DNA of 64,000 nt, taken from positions 9,453,790 to 9,517,789 of the forward strand of contig OW028586.1 in NCBI GenBank assembly GCA_932294295.1. Reading direction: 5' to 3'. How positions within the stretch are numbered: the first letter of the stretch is position 1; each line of letters begins with the position of its first letter. The DNA is from Alitta virens. Lineage: Eukaryota > Annelida > Polychaeta > Phyllodocida > Nereididae. Below are positions 1 through 12,861 of this stretch, piece by piece. Position numbers and translations under genes: made by a program. The notes beneath the pieces are model-generated. The model made no database searches and was not told the origin of the DNA. It saw only the letters and a list, made by a program, of their open reading frames with translations.

Positions 1-2155
1 CACAGCTGACATTGGGGAAAGGTCACTCCAGCTCGCTGCAATAATGATATTCTCATTAATGACTGGGTTAAGTCTCCTCATTAAAACATTTAATTATTGT
101 TAACAAAACCTTTGCAATATATTGGATGTGAATTGAACCTCAAATAATTATTATTGAGCGATGATATGAGGAATTGAATTCGCTTCATTATGAAAATTCT
201 GTTTTTCTGATTGCAGAATAATGAATTGTAGGTTGTTAGGGGGTTTTTTTTTTAAATTTTTTTAATTAAGATGGCTAGTTCCAAAAACCTAATTAAAACC
301 TGAAAGTCAGTCGCTATAGAATAAAATAAATCTTTGGTAAAATTTAATTTTAATTTCAAACTAATTAAATCAACACAGACCATAGCATCGTCGTCACTGA
401 GACGGTGTTGCTAATTGGTATTGTAAATATTTGTATTTATTATTGCTAATTTTTTCGGCATTAATTTTTTGCTGATTGGTTTTTCACAAGTGTACTCAAA
501 TGACCTTCATGAACACCACAGACTTGACTCTTGACCCAGTGTTCGAGATCAGCAATAATTCATTCATATTTCATGATATTTCATAAAATGGAATTTATTG
601 ATTTTTTCCTGTTGACCATAGCATTGTTTATGTTCATAAATATCACAATTTTTTCCACATGATTTATTCGTGTTAATATACCTACGCAAAAATTAATTAC
701 GGTTGCCTTATCAATGAACTCATTAAAGTAATTGATTTCACGATTATTCGATTATCGGTTATCGATATAAATCGAACAATTAACCGAATACTTCGGACAC
801 ACGATTTGGGTTTTATTCACGAATTATCGATGCTAATATTGCATTGAAATCAGACATGGGGAAAAATTGAGAGTAGGCCTACTATACAAATACAGGCCAA
901 CACGAGGAATTGGCCATGCTTTCTATGATTTTATTTTTATTTTTTACGGGTTTCCCATTGATTTAAATATGAACTCCTAAAACACACAACAGTCTTTATA
1001 AAAGAAATGAACTGGCTGACTCAAGCGATATGCATCTGGTCTCTTATCTTCATTGAACAACTGGCCTCTCGCTAAGTCTCGCGGCTGTGCGTTAACTGCC
1101 CTCAGCACGAGATTACAATGTTCTTTTTGTGTCACGTGGTCCAGAAAGCCCCCTGCAGCAATGAAAATGAGAATAATGCCGCTTATGTCATGTATATATA
1201 CATCATATAGAGGTTATGAATGTTTCATTCACAAAACATGACAATGATGATATATAATGGACTTTTTTGTGGTGTTCGTAATAAATATGGCATAAAATCA
1301 CAATATTAATAGGCCCATTTGGCTATTATCGTAGTTTGATCATCATATGATCATTGGCCATCAATTATGGATGCATTGAAAGTTATATTCACTGAGGTTT
1401 TCATTATATCAATTAATATTTTAGTTTTGATCGGTGAGCTGTTTACAGTAGCTCATAATACACTATGTACATAATAGGTCAAGGCCGGGTCTGGCTTGAA
1501 CCTTCACCCTCCCCTCTTCGCCACGTGTGCAAAAATTACTTAAAATATATATATTATCACTTAAATGGAATATTTTAGTTGTACTCTATCAAGGATGCAA
1601 GATACCAACTATATTGCAAACTGTAATTCTTATACCAAGCAATCCCAACCAAACTACCAATGTGCCCCCCCCCCCCCCCCACCGGTCCTTTTAACCATCA
1701 CAGACCTGTCTGTTTTTAGGCTGAGCTAATCAGTGTAAACACATTGTCAACATGACGCCATTTTGAATAGCTGCTGAGCAAGCGGGCGAAATTACTAAAA
1801 GGCCAATTAAAGTAATGGGCCCCGCTGAGTGGGGATAGGATTTCCCCCAGAATGCTTTGCGGCACGGAGAGGCCATGTTGGATCATCTTACACCAGGCTT
1901 TTACCCCTACAACAGCCACTATAAGCTGGAGAATCCTTTCAATGTCTCAAGCCGTAGCATAGATTCTCTGACACTGCCTAATATATAGATTGGTCAGCGG
2001 TCAGCAGCCATCCCACTGGGCCATCACAACCCCTGCACTGAATCATGGCTTTCCAATAATAAGCATATTGCATCACAAATACACTCAAACCTTGCTTACA
2101 ACCAGTCTATAAGGATAGTTACAGTTGAGCCAAAAACTATATGGACACTTTCGTA
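1..2155. other. AT-rich non-coding DNA, intron or upstream region
   Basis: No supported gene. The stretch is AT-rich with many TAATTA/ATTAAT motifs and a poly-C run at about 1666-1680. Short open frames here have no recognisable domain. It lies upstream of the LMO4-like exon on the coding strand. Confidence 0.5.
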
Positions 2156-2480
2156 ATAGAGTCTTTTCACTGAACAGCCCTGAATTCAGCAGGACATAAG
2201 TCTTTCCTCTCCTCTTATTACTCATTTTGCTTTTCAGACACAGTAGGTAATAACTAACTGATTCCATAAAATATAACTTTCTCAGAAAAATAATAAAAAT
2301 CAACTTAATGATAAAGTGTCAAATATACATTAAAATGCACTAAAAAATACTGCTGCTAGGCTGCACTATGCTTCAGCCAATCACAGCCAAGGGCGGGAAC
2401 TTTTTCAGCCAATATAATTGCAGTATTCTGTTTTAGCCACCTGGTGGAATTACAGAGAACCTTCCGTGAAAATCCACTAT
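2156..2480 (+). mobile_element. Repeat F copy 1, non-autonomous DNA-transposon-like element (~325 bp)
   Basis: Nearly the same sequence recurs at 23185-23505 and, inverted, at 50461-50781. Its ends are imperfect inverted repeats: TAGAGTCTTTTCACTG at the left against TAGTGGATTTTCACGG (complement of the right end). There is no coding capacity. It carries two CCAAT-type AGCCAAT motifs and the CTCF-like string CCACCTGGTGG near its right end. Confidence 0.7.
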
Positions 2481-2691
2481 TTGATGCAAATTGAAAGTGT
2501 GTGAGAGAGAAGTGGACAAGTGGTTGCCTTATGGCATCTGATGATCAGGTTCTATGGTATCATCCAAATTGTCATGTACAAAACCCATCAGCATCACTGG
2601 CCATGATGGCCATGTATTTGTAGTGGTTCATTGCATTTCGAATGAGAAATAGTTTTAAGTATCTGAATAACTATGTTGATGATACCCAGGG

Positions 2692-2867
2692 TGGGGACCT
2701 GGCTCAGTGGTAGCGCGCTTCCAACCACTGGGTCCCGGGTTCAATTCTCGGTCGAGCCTAAGTTGGATGGCTGTTTCATCCATCATCTCATTGCCAGGGT
2801 CCCTGCCTGTCTCAATTAGCCCATCAGGTGCAGAAATACAGGACGTAAAGTCCTAATCCACCCACCC
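2692..2867 (+). mobile_element. SINE-A copy 1 (tRNA-headed SINE)
   Basis: The head has a pol III A-box-like GGCTCAGTGGTAGCGC and a B-box-like GGTTCAATTC. The body contains GGATGGCTGTTTCATCC and CAGGTGCAGAAATACAGGAC, then a CCACCCACCC tail. The same unit occurs six more times in the window. Target duplication is not clear here. Confidence 0.85.
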
Positions 2868-3038
2868 ATGATGATGTTGTCATAGTGTACCACAGGGAAC
2901 AGTGTTGGGTCCATTAATGTTGCCATAGCATCCATATACTAGGTAATTAATGTGTTACTTAAACCTACTGAACACATACAGTTGCGATACATTGCAACAA
3001 GCAACTGCCTTCACTTCATACGTAAATGTAAACAACAC

Positions 3039-3097
3039 GGCAGCCATTTTGCAAGATGGCGTCACCTGCGTTGCTGCAGGCAGCCATTTTGCTGCGA
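3039..3097. promoter_or_regulatory. Clustered YY1-like GCCATTTTG / AAGATGGCG motifs
   Basis: Two copies of GCAGCCATTTTGC about 40 bases apart flank CAAGATGGCGTCACC. The strings match the known YY1 core. The site lies within the presumed intron; function is inferred only. Confidence 0.35.
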
Positions 3098-3399
3098 TTG
3101 TCTCCTTGTTATTCTTATACGTCATTATAACAATTGCCAGTGACATGGGGGTCTTGGAAGCCGGTCAATTTTTGACAAGGTCTTGTAACTAAATTCCCTC
3201 TGTGGTACCTGCTATCCATCAAAATTAGAGGCAACTAATGAGAGGGGGGAAGTCGGGGCTTTCCTGGCCAAGATTACACTAATGATGCACCCCCCTCCAC
3301 CATGGCTGTATGGGGCACTGCCAAGGTGTATACCTGCCCTGGTAAGCAAAGTGTATCTGCAGATATTTATAATATCCGTGGTGTGATATAAGAACACAG

Positions 3400-3540
3400 T
3401 TTTCGATTGATCGATCGATTGATTGATATGACATAGGAACCGGTTATCGATTGGGCGATTGATTTATGATGCGATATATTGATTAAATGATGGATAAAGA
3501 AATGGATTGGCTGATTGATTGCTTGATTGATTGATTACCA
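3400..3540. repeat. Degenerate (GATT)n / (GATC)n microsatellite
   Basis: Interrupted runs of GATTGATT and GATCGATT at 3403-3428 and 3500-3535. A smaller relative lies at 4321-4346. Confidence 0.75.
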
Positions 3541-4114
3541 TACTGAAGTTTTCAATCAGAACTGAAACGTTTTGATAAACCCGGTATCGATTATACGACA
3601 AGAACATTCTATGTTGAATATTAACCGTTAATATTAACCGCTTATAACAAATTCTAACCCCAAAATGAACTGGCTTATTAATAATACTTTACAAATGGCC
3701 TATATATATTGTACTTGTGCTCTTTATACAATACTTTACATTATAATATAATATGATTATTAGATGATTATTAGGCCTGTTGCAAAGTGCCTAGTTCTTT
3801 GTGCCATTCATCATTTTTTAGTACACCTAATGTTGCCCTGAGCTGCTCAGTATGTTGGGCCTTTCACTCATACTCAAGAATTCTTTATTTTAGTCCCAAT
3901 TAGTGAGCAAGCCTGCCTCCCCAGCCCGTTGGTACTTCTAAAGTGACATTTTCTCATCATTAGCAAGGCTTCTTAACGTTAAAACTAGCACAGGCTGATA
4001 TGGATCTCAGGGGCCAGTTATGCTGCAGTTTGGCCTGGTCAAGTGGACACCTTGTGGTGTGAGCTTCTCTTGTGTGTAGGTCTTGGTTACTTATAAAGAG
4101 TTTACGTGTATGTA

Positions 4115-4265
4115 CAGTTAGTTGCATTATAAACGGCCTGTCAAATTGAACCTAGACAAAGCTAGACAACTTATGCTATACGATGCTACCTGGCGCTAAA
4201 TGGAACTGCCTGGCTATAGCCGGCTACTCAAAGCAGGATCTAAGCCGGTCATTTTTGATGACTTG
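4115..4265 (+). mobile_element. MITE E copy 1, internally deleted derivative
   Basis: It starts after TA with CAGTTAGTTGCATTATAAAC and continues with CCTAGACAAAGCTAGACAAC, matching the first third of the 391-bp element at 56123-56513. The right terminus (about 4245-4265) is decayed. The middle of the parent is missing. Confidence 0.7.
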
Positions 4266-4672
4266 CATATAAAAGCATAGCTTCAAAACAAGAGCATTGA
4301 CACGTCACTGCTTTCAAGACTGATTGATTGATTGATCGATTGATTGACATAGTCCGTTCACCATTATGAGTGATTATCCTACTGGTTTGAAAGTCATGCA
4401 TCTTTTAGGCTAAATCATGGCTTATTATAAGTTGTCTGTGCAACAACTAAAATGCACGACCATCGTTTTGTTTGAAGAAGTGTCCACACTGCAGAGGCCA
4501 GGATGTGTTCGTGCAGGGTGGATAAACAATGATAACACAGACTCTAATTGAAATACTTTCATCTCACGTTTCCCCAGCCTCTCTGTGGGGGTGAGAAAAT
4601 ATCTAGAACAGAGACAGAATAGCCATTCGGAAATAACTGGCGGTAGTCTCAGAGTGACATGGATGAAATATA

Positions 4673-4830
4673 CAGTCGTGCGAAAGGTTTGTGCACACCC
4701 ATGAAATAAGAAAAATTTGGTGTTAAAATTTTTGTGGACTATTTTTGCCAGCATGCACAGTTGACAAGACCATTGGAAACTTTGTCAATTAGACTGCTCT
4801 TGATTGTCTCAACATTGTCTCAGCAGCTGA
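4673..4830 (+). mobile_element. MITE D copy 1 (5' part, Tc1/mariner-type)
   Basis: TA is followed by CAGTCGTGCGAAAGGTTTGT, the terminal repeat of family D, then the body motifs TGGACTATTTTTGCCAG and CAATTAGACTGCTCTTGATT. The 3' terminal repeat is not found. Confidence 0.7.
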
Positions 4831-4839
4831 GCATATTAT

Positions 4840-6047
4840 ATTTCAAGCAACTTACTAATTGTTGAAGTACAAAGTATGATGAAGATATAGAAATATCCAA
4901 TTATGAGTTCTACATTTCAGTTATAACATTGCTATATACGTATTAATTAGTTATAACAATGCTTGTTGCAAGTGACACCTCCATTTCCTCATCTTACCAA
5001 TTACGTAATAACGGTAACAAGCCTAATTTACTCGTGTAAGTCATTAATAGGCTATCATGTGTTACCAATTAACTCTTATTACCTGATGATTAGTCATTAT
5101 GATGATATATATATAATAATATATATATGTATATTTCATTCGGTCATAATGACTTACACCACCGCCATGAAAGTTATATTAATTTTATTGACTTGCCAAT
5201 TACATGCATGTGGGAAACTGATTATTAAATAGTAACTGTATCGTCTTGCCAATTGTGTGGAAGCTGATTGGATTATTTGTTTACATTTTCATAGTTCATC
5301 CAGTTAGAGTAATTATGGAGTCACTATGTGACTATTCACCAATTTCTCTGAAACCAAAAAAACTGGCTTATGGCATGAAATGTCTAGACAGTCAACTCTT
5401 GCCAATAGTTTTGAAATTAAGCGTTAAGTCGAATTTCTTAGACAAAGGATATATTTCTGGTCCATATATAAGGGCAAGCTTTCTTTAACCAATTACAGAT
5501 GATAGAAGTGCTTCAGCTACTTATGTCAACAAATGATGAAAACTGACAAATCCGACCAAATTACTTACTTAATTATCAATTACGTTTTTGGGCATTGACT
5601 AGACAGCACACTATATCTATAGAGTTTTCTCAGACTTCAAAGTTTTTACTCAAACTTGCAGTGTAGCTATGTCAGGCGTTGGTGATTGGAAGAGCTCTGC
5701 GCATTCCTTCCCTACAGTTCAATTAGAGGCTGGAAGATAACAAGGAATGTGCTGTCCCTGTAGTGGTTGATATAATGAGTCTCATTAAGCATAACCCAGT
5801 TGGCAGCCCACCAATTAACCTAATTAATAGCGTCAGTTACCACGTTCTGACGTTGTCTATCACAGGGGCTTATGAAATGATTGCTGTGGCATGTTGGTAC
5901 TTGGTGGGGAAGGGGGGGGGGAGGGATAGGCGGGGGGTGGTCGGTGAAGAAATAATTAACAATGATAGTGATTTATAACAGTTGCGCAGTTATTAAATAA
6001 GTTCACGTCATTTGCATATACTTCTTTTTTAACAGTATTAGGCCTGT
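4840..6047. other. AT-rich non-coding DNA
   Basis: No exon or RNA gene recognised. The sequence is rich in CCAATTA and TAATTA strings. A poly-G patch lies at about 5907-5920. Short open frames (for example 5246-5488) lack domains and are of chance length. Confidence 0.5.
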
Positions 6048-6112
6048 GTAACGTGGTGTGGACTCCAAGCCTCACCATTACGTCTCTTTCTGGCAACTAG
6101 TCATATATATAG
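6048..6112 (+). mobile_element. Family C fragment (SINE-B-related)
   Basis: Contains GTGGTGTGGACTCCAAGCC and ATTACGTCT, the most conserved strings of family C, which recurs about a dozen times in the window. Confidence 0.6.
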
Positions 6113-6709
6113 CACATTGCAATACATAATTCTACAGTCCATAGGACTATTGATGTAGTATGCATCCATGATAGAACATAAAAGATATAATATTTATAAC
6201 TTTATTTGATTGACAAGGTAATCACTGTGATTGATATGGCAACTTTCAAGATAATGTGTTGGTAAATTAAGTTTCTGGACAGTGCAGTCATTGGGACTAT
6301 TTTTGGCCTAAAACCTGCTTTTTCTGGCTATTTCATTGAAACATCTTTGTACTTCCTCTCCATGTGAGTTCATTGTGGAGTTCATTATAAGTTGCACTTT
6401 GGTCGTAATGAGGGGAATTTTCTAAGAAGGCCCCTTGGTCTCTCAAATGTCTCTCTGCGGTCTCAATTAGCGGCGCTAAAGACCTCACTGGTTCTAATGG
6501 AAGCCGTCAGAGGGGGTGTCAGGGTCACGTGACATCTGCCCCTGACCTTTGACCTCCCACCTGACCCGGGCGATAAATGGGGTATGATACGTGTACATTT
6601 GCATAGCGGGTGGTAGCCAACAAGCATTACCAGATATGCATTCAGTTTTATGTAAAGTAATAACATAAAAATTAAATTAAACTTCGCAATTTTAAAAGGC
6701 CACTCCACA

Positions 6710-7840
6710 TAAAAACCACATAGATTTTACGACCACTTTGTCGGATCACTGTAAAATTGTTATAATTTTAAATAAACTTTGTAAAATTAAGACCCCCCTA
6801 GCTATTATCAACACCATTTTATTGGCTCGCAGAAATGATAAATTATGATATCATACATTTATAAATATTGGTTGCTGTGGCTATATTAATCATACAATCA
6901 TACATTAAAACTTTTTTGACACAAAATATATGCATGTCAGATATTCAATTTACTTACAAAAAAATATATTATAAATTTGACTTCATTTTTATAAGAGCTA
7001 TAAACGTCAAATTTATGATTTAATTTCGAAATGAAATATTGTATAGTATTTATGGAGAGGCAATTATTGTCAAAATAGAAAAAGATGGATATATAAATCG
7101 TTTAAGATATTATGTTCACATGAACATAATAGTGTAAAATTTAATCACATATAAATTCTGCAGATGCAACTGAGATGTGCATTATCAAATGATTATTTTC
7201 TTTATTTATCCGAAAAGATTTTTTGACTAAATTTGCCAGGTCAGGGAGTCATATTGCCACCAAAAGATTTAATATAATAGATGTGAATTTCCATATAGTA
7301 ATTGCAATAAACGCATATAATAAATTGACTTGCACAATATTGGCATAAAATAAATATCTAAAACATGAAATACAAGGTCCATGTATCAATTATACTTTTT
7401 ATTGACGAAATGCAATATTTCAGTTTAATATTTCCGCTGTTTAAAAATTAATATATTTCTGCAAGTCAAAATCCATCAGTCAAATGAAATATTTTTCAAT
7501 TCTGATCACGCTGATGTATATTTTTTTAATAATTCTAAATATGAATATTTCGATAATAATTCTAAATATGGAGAGAGTGCGCGTGAGACATAATTCTTTA
7601 GTTTTTCTTAATGCGCATTGATAATAATTTCTTTTGATAGAAAGCAGGATTAGAATAGGGATGGAAATGATTGATGAGTCGATATTTTTTCATCTTTTTT
7701 CATCTTTTTCTTTCGTTTAGTGCGATTCAATTTAGATAACGAGTGAGACCATGGCGCTTGCTGCTTTTTATTGAAACTGACAGAAATTGTGCTTTTGTAG
7801 GAAATTGGATGCTTGGCCGATCGTTAATCACGGAGATCCC
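6710..7840. other. Strongly AT-rich low-complexity tract
   Basis: Dominated by A and T, with ATATAA and TTATAAAT strings. No gene, exon or repeat family recognised. Confidence 0.6.
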
Positions 7841-8000
7841 TCAAATCATGGACAAATACAGGTCAAGCCCACACTGAGACCACGACTCGCTATTAAAGTG
7901 TTCAAGTATTGAGGCGGCTTATAAAGGCTTTGAGAGATTTGTGATATGTCAGTTTTGCTATATCTGTATATCATGGCTCTGTGTATGGTGTGTGGAAAGT

Positions 8001-8073
8001 GAATGAATGAATGATTGATTAATTGATTGATTGATTGATTGATTGAATCAATCAATCAATCAATCAATCAAAT
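8001..8073. repeat. (TTGA)n followed by (TCAA)n, palindromic microsatellite
   Basis: A GATT run at 8022-8046 switches at about 8047 to its own reverse complement, AATC repeats to 8072. The whole can fold into a hairpin. Confidence 0.85.
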
Positions 8074-8091
8074 AACTTCATGAAGTAGGAA

Positions 8092-8269
8092 CAGTCAGTC
8101 AGTCAGTCAGTTAGTCAGTCTATCTGTCTATCTGTCTATCTATCTATATATCTTTCTATCTATCTATCTATCTATCTATCTATCCATCCATCTATCCATT
8201 TATCCATCTATCTATCTATCCATCTATCCATTTATCCATCTATCTATCTATCCATCTATCCATTTATCC

Positions 8270-8312
<43 letters not shown>

Positions 8313-8360
8313 CATCTATACATACATCTGTCTGTCTGTCTGTCTATTTATCTATCTGTC
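8092..8360 (+). repeat. Compound (CAGT)n / (TATC)n microsatellite
   Basis: CAGT repeats at 8092-8120 pass into TATC/CATC repeats up to about 8360. Within it the sub-unit TATCCATTTATCCATC recurs, giving a higher-order period. Confidence 0.9.
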
Positions 8361-8911
8361 GGGTGTTCGTTATACAAGAGGTTTCTCTGTGTGGCAATCA
8401 CTTAGTATGGATATGATGAAAAGGATCTAGATGCAAACTGCAGTAATTTGTGAGGACCTCTCTTGAAAGAGATTTCGGCTTCTGTTGTCAGTCGGCTCAG
8501 CAACGTAATTTCGGGTGAATTTGACAACAAAGTGATTCGAAAATTACTGTAATTCCGAAATTTCCCAAAACCTCTCTGTCAGGCGCCCCCCCCCCCTCCC
8601 CCTCTGAAATATGACGGGCCTCGTAATCAAAATTGAATTAGCCATAATGCGAAAAAGGGATTTGGGATTTTGATGAAACATCAAATTAATTTGGAGTGAT
8701 CCCATTTTGTCTTGTCAAAAGAGTTTATTTTCCTAATTTGCCGATGTTTTCTTAATTAAGGACACAATGATGAGAATTGGAACTGACATTGATAAGGAGA
8801 TGAACTTTAAAGTAGAATTCTTCAGACTTCAGAACTCTGCATCTTTTAAGACTGCTTGCAAATTCAAAATTTCTTGTTGTGATTATGCTACAATATTGCA
8901 ACTACAATGGT

Positions 8912-9107
8912 AGGTGGTGGATGGATTAGGGCTTTACGTCCTGTATTTCTGCACCTGATGGGCTAATTAGGACAGGCAGGGACCATGGCAATGAGATAAT
9001 GGATGAAACAGCCATCCAACTTAGGCTCGACTGGGAATTGAACCTGGGAGCCAGTGGTTGGAAGCCCAGTGCACTACCAGTGAACGACTGAGCTGGGCCC
9101 CAACCCC
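8912..9107 (-). mobile_element. SINE-A copy 2, reverse orientation
   Basis: Reverse complement of the SINE-A unit: GGATTAGGGCTTTACGTCCT at the tail side and a decayed tRNA-like head near 9050-9100. About the same length as the other copies. Confidence 0.85.
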
Positions 9108-9191
9108 TTTTAGCTAAAATGTCTTCCGTACTGTCGGAATAGAAAAAAATTTAGTATTTCTTGCTTGTCTGAAGCTTCATCATCTTGTTTG

Positions 9192-9298
9192 ACTAGCTGT
9201 CAGGGGCCAACGTAGTGATGAGATGATAAGGCTTGGCGTTTAAACCACGTGACGCATTTACCCCTATAGTCGGGTATTTTTCTTGCCGCAGCGTAGAC
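9192..9298 (-). mobile_element. Family C fragment, reverse
   Basis: GATGAGATGATAAGGCTTGG followed by CACGTGACGCATTTACCCC matches other reverse copies at 43494 and 56518. Confidence 0.6.
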
Positions 9299-9579
9299 AT
9301 CAATACAAGAATGATGCAAACGATGGTTCCACTGTATGTATATTTTTACTTGGCACATAATTTTACTAGTAAGACCTTTCTTGATTCTTAATTACGGGGG
9401 TTAATTTTGTTGAAATTTCTTATTGTAAAATTACCTAAAATGAATACTCAGGCACTCAGGCCTACTTAGTCACGTGGTTGATATAAATAATTCAACGGCA
9501 TACACCTATTCTCTAAACAGTACAATAGGATGAAATATGTACGATTTCGATATGACAGGCCAATAATCACACAGGAAAT

Positions 9580-10130
9580 TGGTAGCGCGTATGCGCAATT
9601 GGGAGCTTATTATACTGGGCATGCGCACCCACAAAGGAGCTAGTTGATGCCTCGTTAGGCCTCATTAGGCTTGTAATTGGTAAAAGGAGCCCAGCTTGTT
9701 TTCATAAGTCAAGATTAGTTTCTGCAAAGAGAGGAGGTGGGTGGGGGGGGGGGGGGGTGTAGCTGAGGCAAGTCTCCCTGGGATTGGCTGCTTTTAATTA
9801 GGAACCGACTCCCGGCAGCTCAAAAAATCACGAGAATTGACATAACAGAAGCTTGCCTCTGATTGAAACAATGAAACGCGGCCAATTAAGTCCTTTCAAA
9901 CCGGCCTGATAGCTCCTAATGATTCCTTACAATGGCCGCCAATAAATCTATACAAGAACTAATGATGTAGGTACCTAGGACAAAATTACAAGGCTCCAAT
10001 CAGCGGTGTTTTTGTCTTGCATTTAATGATCCCCTCTCTCTCAATTAAAAGACTAATTCGCTTCCTCAATCGCTTAGTTTGACTCTCTTCAAGGATCGAT
10101 GTCCTTAAAAAAGACTCTTAATTGGATGGT
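9580..10130. other. Candidate conserved non-coding block
   Basis: Mostly free of the repeat families listed here. It contains two NRF1-like strings (GTATGCGCAATT, GGCATGCGCACC), a Sox-like ACAATGG, and several TAATTA/CTAATGAT homeodomain-type sites. A poly-G run at about 9739-9757 interrupts it. The regulatory reading is inference. Confidence 0.35.
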
Positions 10131-10284
10131 TGTCTTGCTGCTGCTGCTGCCGACAAACTGGGAAGTAATATGGAAATCAGCTAATATAAGCCTCAAAGGC
10201 ATTTAGTGGAAGTTCGGTTTTGAGACTCCATGTATCTATGGACACTGGTAGACTTACGCCGTGTTATTTGCCCTGGTGGAATTA

Positions 10285-10440
10285 AGTTTTCATACACGCA
10301 CTAGATACATTTTTGTAGCCCTCCAGTTGTATCAAATTTGTTTGTATTTGTGACAGAAATGTGATAACCATGCTGACTTTATAAAGTGCACTGGCAAAAT
10401 AGCCCATTCAGGTATAGTCAAGGAGTTGAAGTTGAGAATC
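10285..10440 (-). mobile_element. MITE D copy, reverse
   Basis: Contains GTATCAAATTTGTTTGTATT and AAGTGCACTGGCAAAATAG, the reverse complement of the D body. Terminal repeats are decayed. Confidence 0.65.
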
Positions 10441-10657
10441 ATTTTGCACCAGAAACCTTCTTTAACGACTGTAAATTGCAATTGTTAGCATCCATGGAAT
10501 GGGCCTGCTTTTTAGGGGGTCTTAATCGTGAAGTGGTCTAATCGGGAACTACCAATGCGTGTGTCTGTCCATATACTATATATCTCTGATGCGTCTGTCT
10601 GTTAATCCCTGTCTGTCTGGCCCTTCTCTTTACCCCCTGCCGGTAGTGTTAAGGAGT

Positions 10658-10714
10658 CCAACAGGGGGCAGTTTTAGTCCCGTGACTTTCAATCATTGTG
10701 CCACTAGGGGGCCC
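10658..10714 (+). promoter_or_regulatory. Two CTCF-like motifs
   Basis: CAACAGGGGGCAGT at about 10659 and CCACTAGGGGGCCC at 10701-10714 match the CTCF core, same orientation, about 43 bases apart. Confidence 0.4.
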
Positions 10715-10979
10715 ATTAGATGAGCTGCCTGCCAAATGAGTGTTGGAGTGGTAATTATGGGCAGGTATGGTACATCAATTCCTCTGATTAGGTCTGTTTG
10801 CATTACCAGAAAATACATTACCGTGAGATGGTAGGAATGGTAAAATGCACACAGCGCTACATGACTGAGAAACATTAGTACAATACCATCATTCTCAATA
10901 ATTGGCATCTATAGAATTCTTTTGAAAGGTAGAGCAACGTGAAAAGGATAAAAGGTCTTTGAGGTCGTCTAATTGGCTG

Positions 10980-11070
10980 TAGGTGTCATCAATTACATTT
11001 GGTAGAGTGAGTGAATGAGTGAATGAGTGAAAGAGTGAAAGAGGGAGTTAGATGGAGAGCGAGTGAGTGG
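10980..11070 (+). repeat. (GAGTGAAT)n-like microsatellite
   Basis: Imperfect runs of GAGTGAGTGAATGAGTGAAT grading into GAAAGAGTGAAAGAG. Confidence 0.7.
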
Positions 11071-11164
11071 TATCATGTTTAAGGGTGGTTATAACGGTGA
11101 AGTCATTCACATCTGTGCAAGGTATGGAATAGCTAGACAGACATGACTAAAACGCGAAATGAGT

Positions 11165-11230
11165 ATTAAGAGGACAGGAAAGACTTTTATGTCTTGCTGG
11201 ATTCAGGGCTGCTAAGTGACAAGACTCTGT
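11165..11230 (-). mobile_element. Repeat F terminal fragment
   Basis: Matches the end of the copy at 50461-50781 (AGAGGACAGGAAAGACTTTT, then TCAGGGCTGC). Confidence 0.5.
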
Positions 11231-11807
11231 TAATTGGATCGTTTAACTTCAACACACAAATGGCAAAGTGTCAAAAGTTTAACCACACAATTATAGATTT
11301 AAGATAATATATAAATTAATAGTAAATAAATAAACGAGCACCTAGTTACACAAACTGCAACTGCACATCAGAGCAAGTCTCTGCCCCCTAAACATAACAC
11401 AACGTATTGCCATATGATAGGCAGGCAATTCATAGACGCAATGATTGCTGCTCCAGGCACAATAATATGAGTAATTAACTACAACAAACACTGGCTGAAT
11501 TGGCCTGAACACAATCACATCATATAATGCCTGCTAGAAATACCTGCTGCTTGTTTATGCCACTGTTATTCCCTAGTGACAATCCCTGGAATATTGCTCA
11601 CACAAATGAATATGAGAATATGATTAATCCTCATGCTTTTATTAATTTATAAAGGGGCTTAACACCATAAAATGTATTAAGTCGTAATTGAATCTATCTT
11701 TTTTTTTTATGCGATCTTCACATTGAGGAATATTAACATTATATTGTTTATGTTATGAGCTCATGGTTTTTTCACCATGGAGTGAAATTTGTTGTCGAAT
11801 CTATAGC

Positions 11808-12048
11808 TTAGCATCTCCTCATTGCGTCTGCCTTGTGGGGCTAGATATCAAAGCTGGCTAAACCTCAGACCAGTATATACTATATAGCATTGACACAAAG
11901 ATATACTATATATACACTGGGATCGGCACCAGGCCCCTTTCATGGGATAATGAATAACATGGTGTGGACTCCAAGCAGCCTTATCATCTCATGATTACGT
12001 CTGCCTCCAGTTGCTGGTCATATAAGCTGACAAACTCTCAATAGCATT
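11808..12048 (+). mobile_element. Two family C fragments in tandem
   Basis: CATCTCCTCATTGCGTCTGC at about 11813 and ATGGTGTGGACTCCAAGCAG at about 11959, each followed by degenerate C sequence. Confidence 0.55.
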
Positions 12049-12329
12049 TAAACATACTTTGAGACAATAAATGAGATATCTTCGGAGAATGGTCGTTGAT
12101 GCAAATTGATGGTAGTCAATTTGGTGTCCATACTGTCGGGCAATGCTGTATAAACGATGAAAAACTGGTCTTAAAGTTAGGGAGCTCATTCATTGCATCC
12201 CGTGATTCCCTAATAAGCTTGAGGGGCTCAGAGTGGGTCCTGTGCTGGGGCGGGGGGATTTGACCAACTTCCTCGCAATGACGCATTGCTTATCTATCCC
12301 CTGTCGTATTAGCCACTTATTCTTCCAAA

Positions 12330-12600
12330 TCTCGGGACAAACGAGAAATCGATGAGACTTGGCTGACCCCGATTGTTATGTGACAAACAATAGGCAAATC
12401 CCAGCACACCCTCTTCTCGCAGCCAGCGATATCCGGCGAGATCTAGGCGCGATTTGGGGCTCATGTGAGATTAAGTGACACAAGAAAAGAACAGAGGTTG
12501 CTGTAGATCGTGTAAACAATGGCCGTAACAAATGGGCTGGCAGACTATCCCTAATGCCACTCTATCCTCATAAAAGAATCTTATTCAAATGTTGATTTAG
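12330..12600. other. GC-richer, repeat-free block, candidate conserved non-coding element
   Basis: Contains intact CpGs (GGCGAGATCTAGGCGCGATT) and AACAAT/ACAATGG Sox-like sites (GACAAACAATAGG, GTAAACAATGGCC). No open frame with a domain. Function unknown. Confidence 0.3.
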
Positions 12601-12861
12601 TGATTTGCAGAGCCCTGCTGCTTGTATAATTTCTTTACCCGTTTTCTTGTTTGTGTTGACTGTTTTTCTTGCATCTATGCTCTATATGCTTCATTTGTTG
12701 GGGTTAAAGAAATGTATTGCTTGATTGACGAATTGCTTGTTGGATTGTTTACATGTTAAACTATACAACACACTCTGCCTGTCTCGTTAAACAGGCCTAA
12801 CTAAGACTTAGCAGATCTTTTCCTGTCTTTTATGTAAATAGTACATATATATACAAGGGTG

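Noticed and set aside
2692..2770. tRNA gene
   Set aside because: A- and B-box-like strings are present, but each is joined to the same SINE body seen seven times, and the cloverleaf is not intact.
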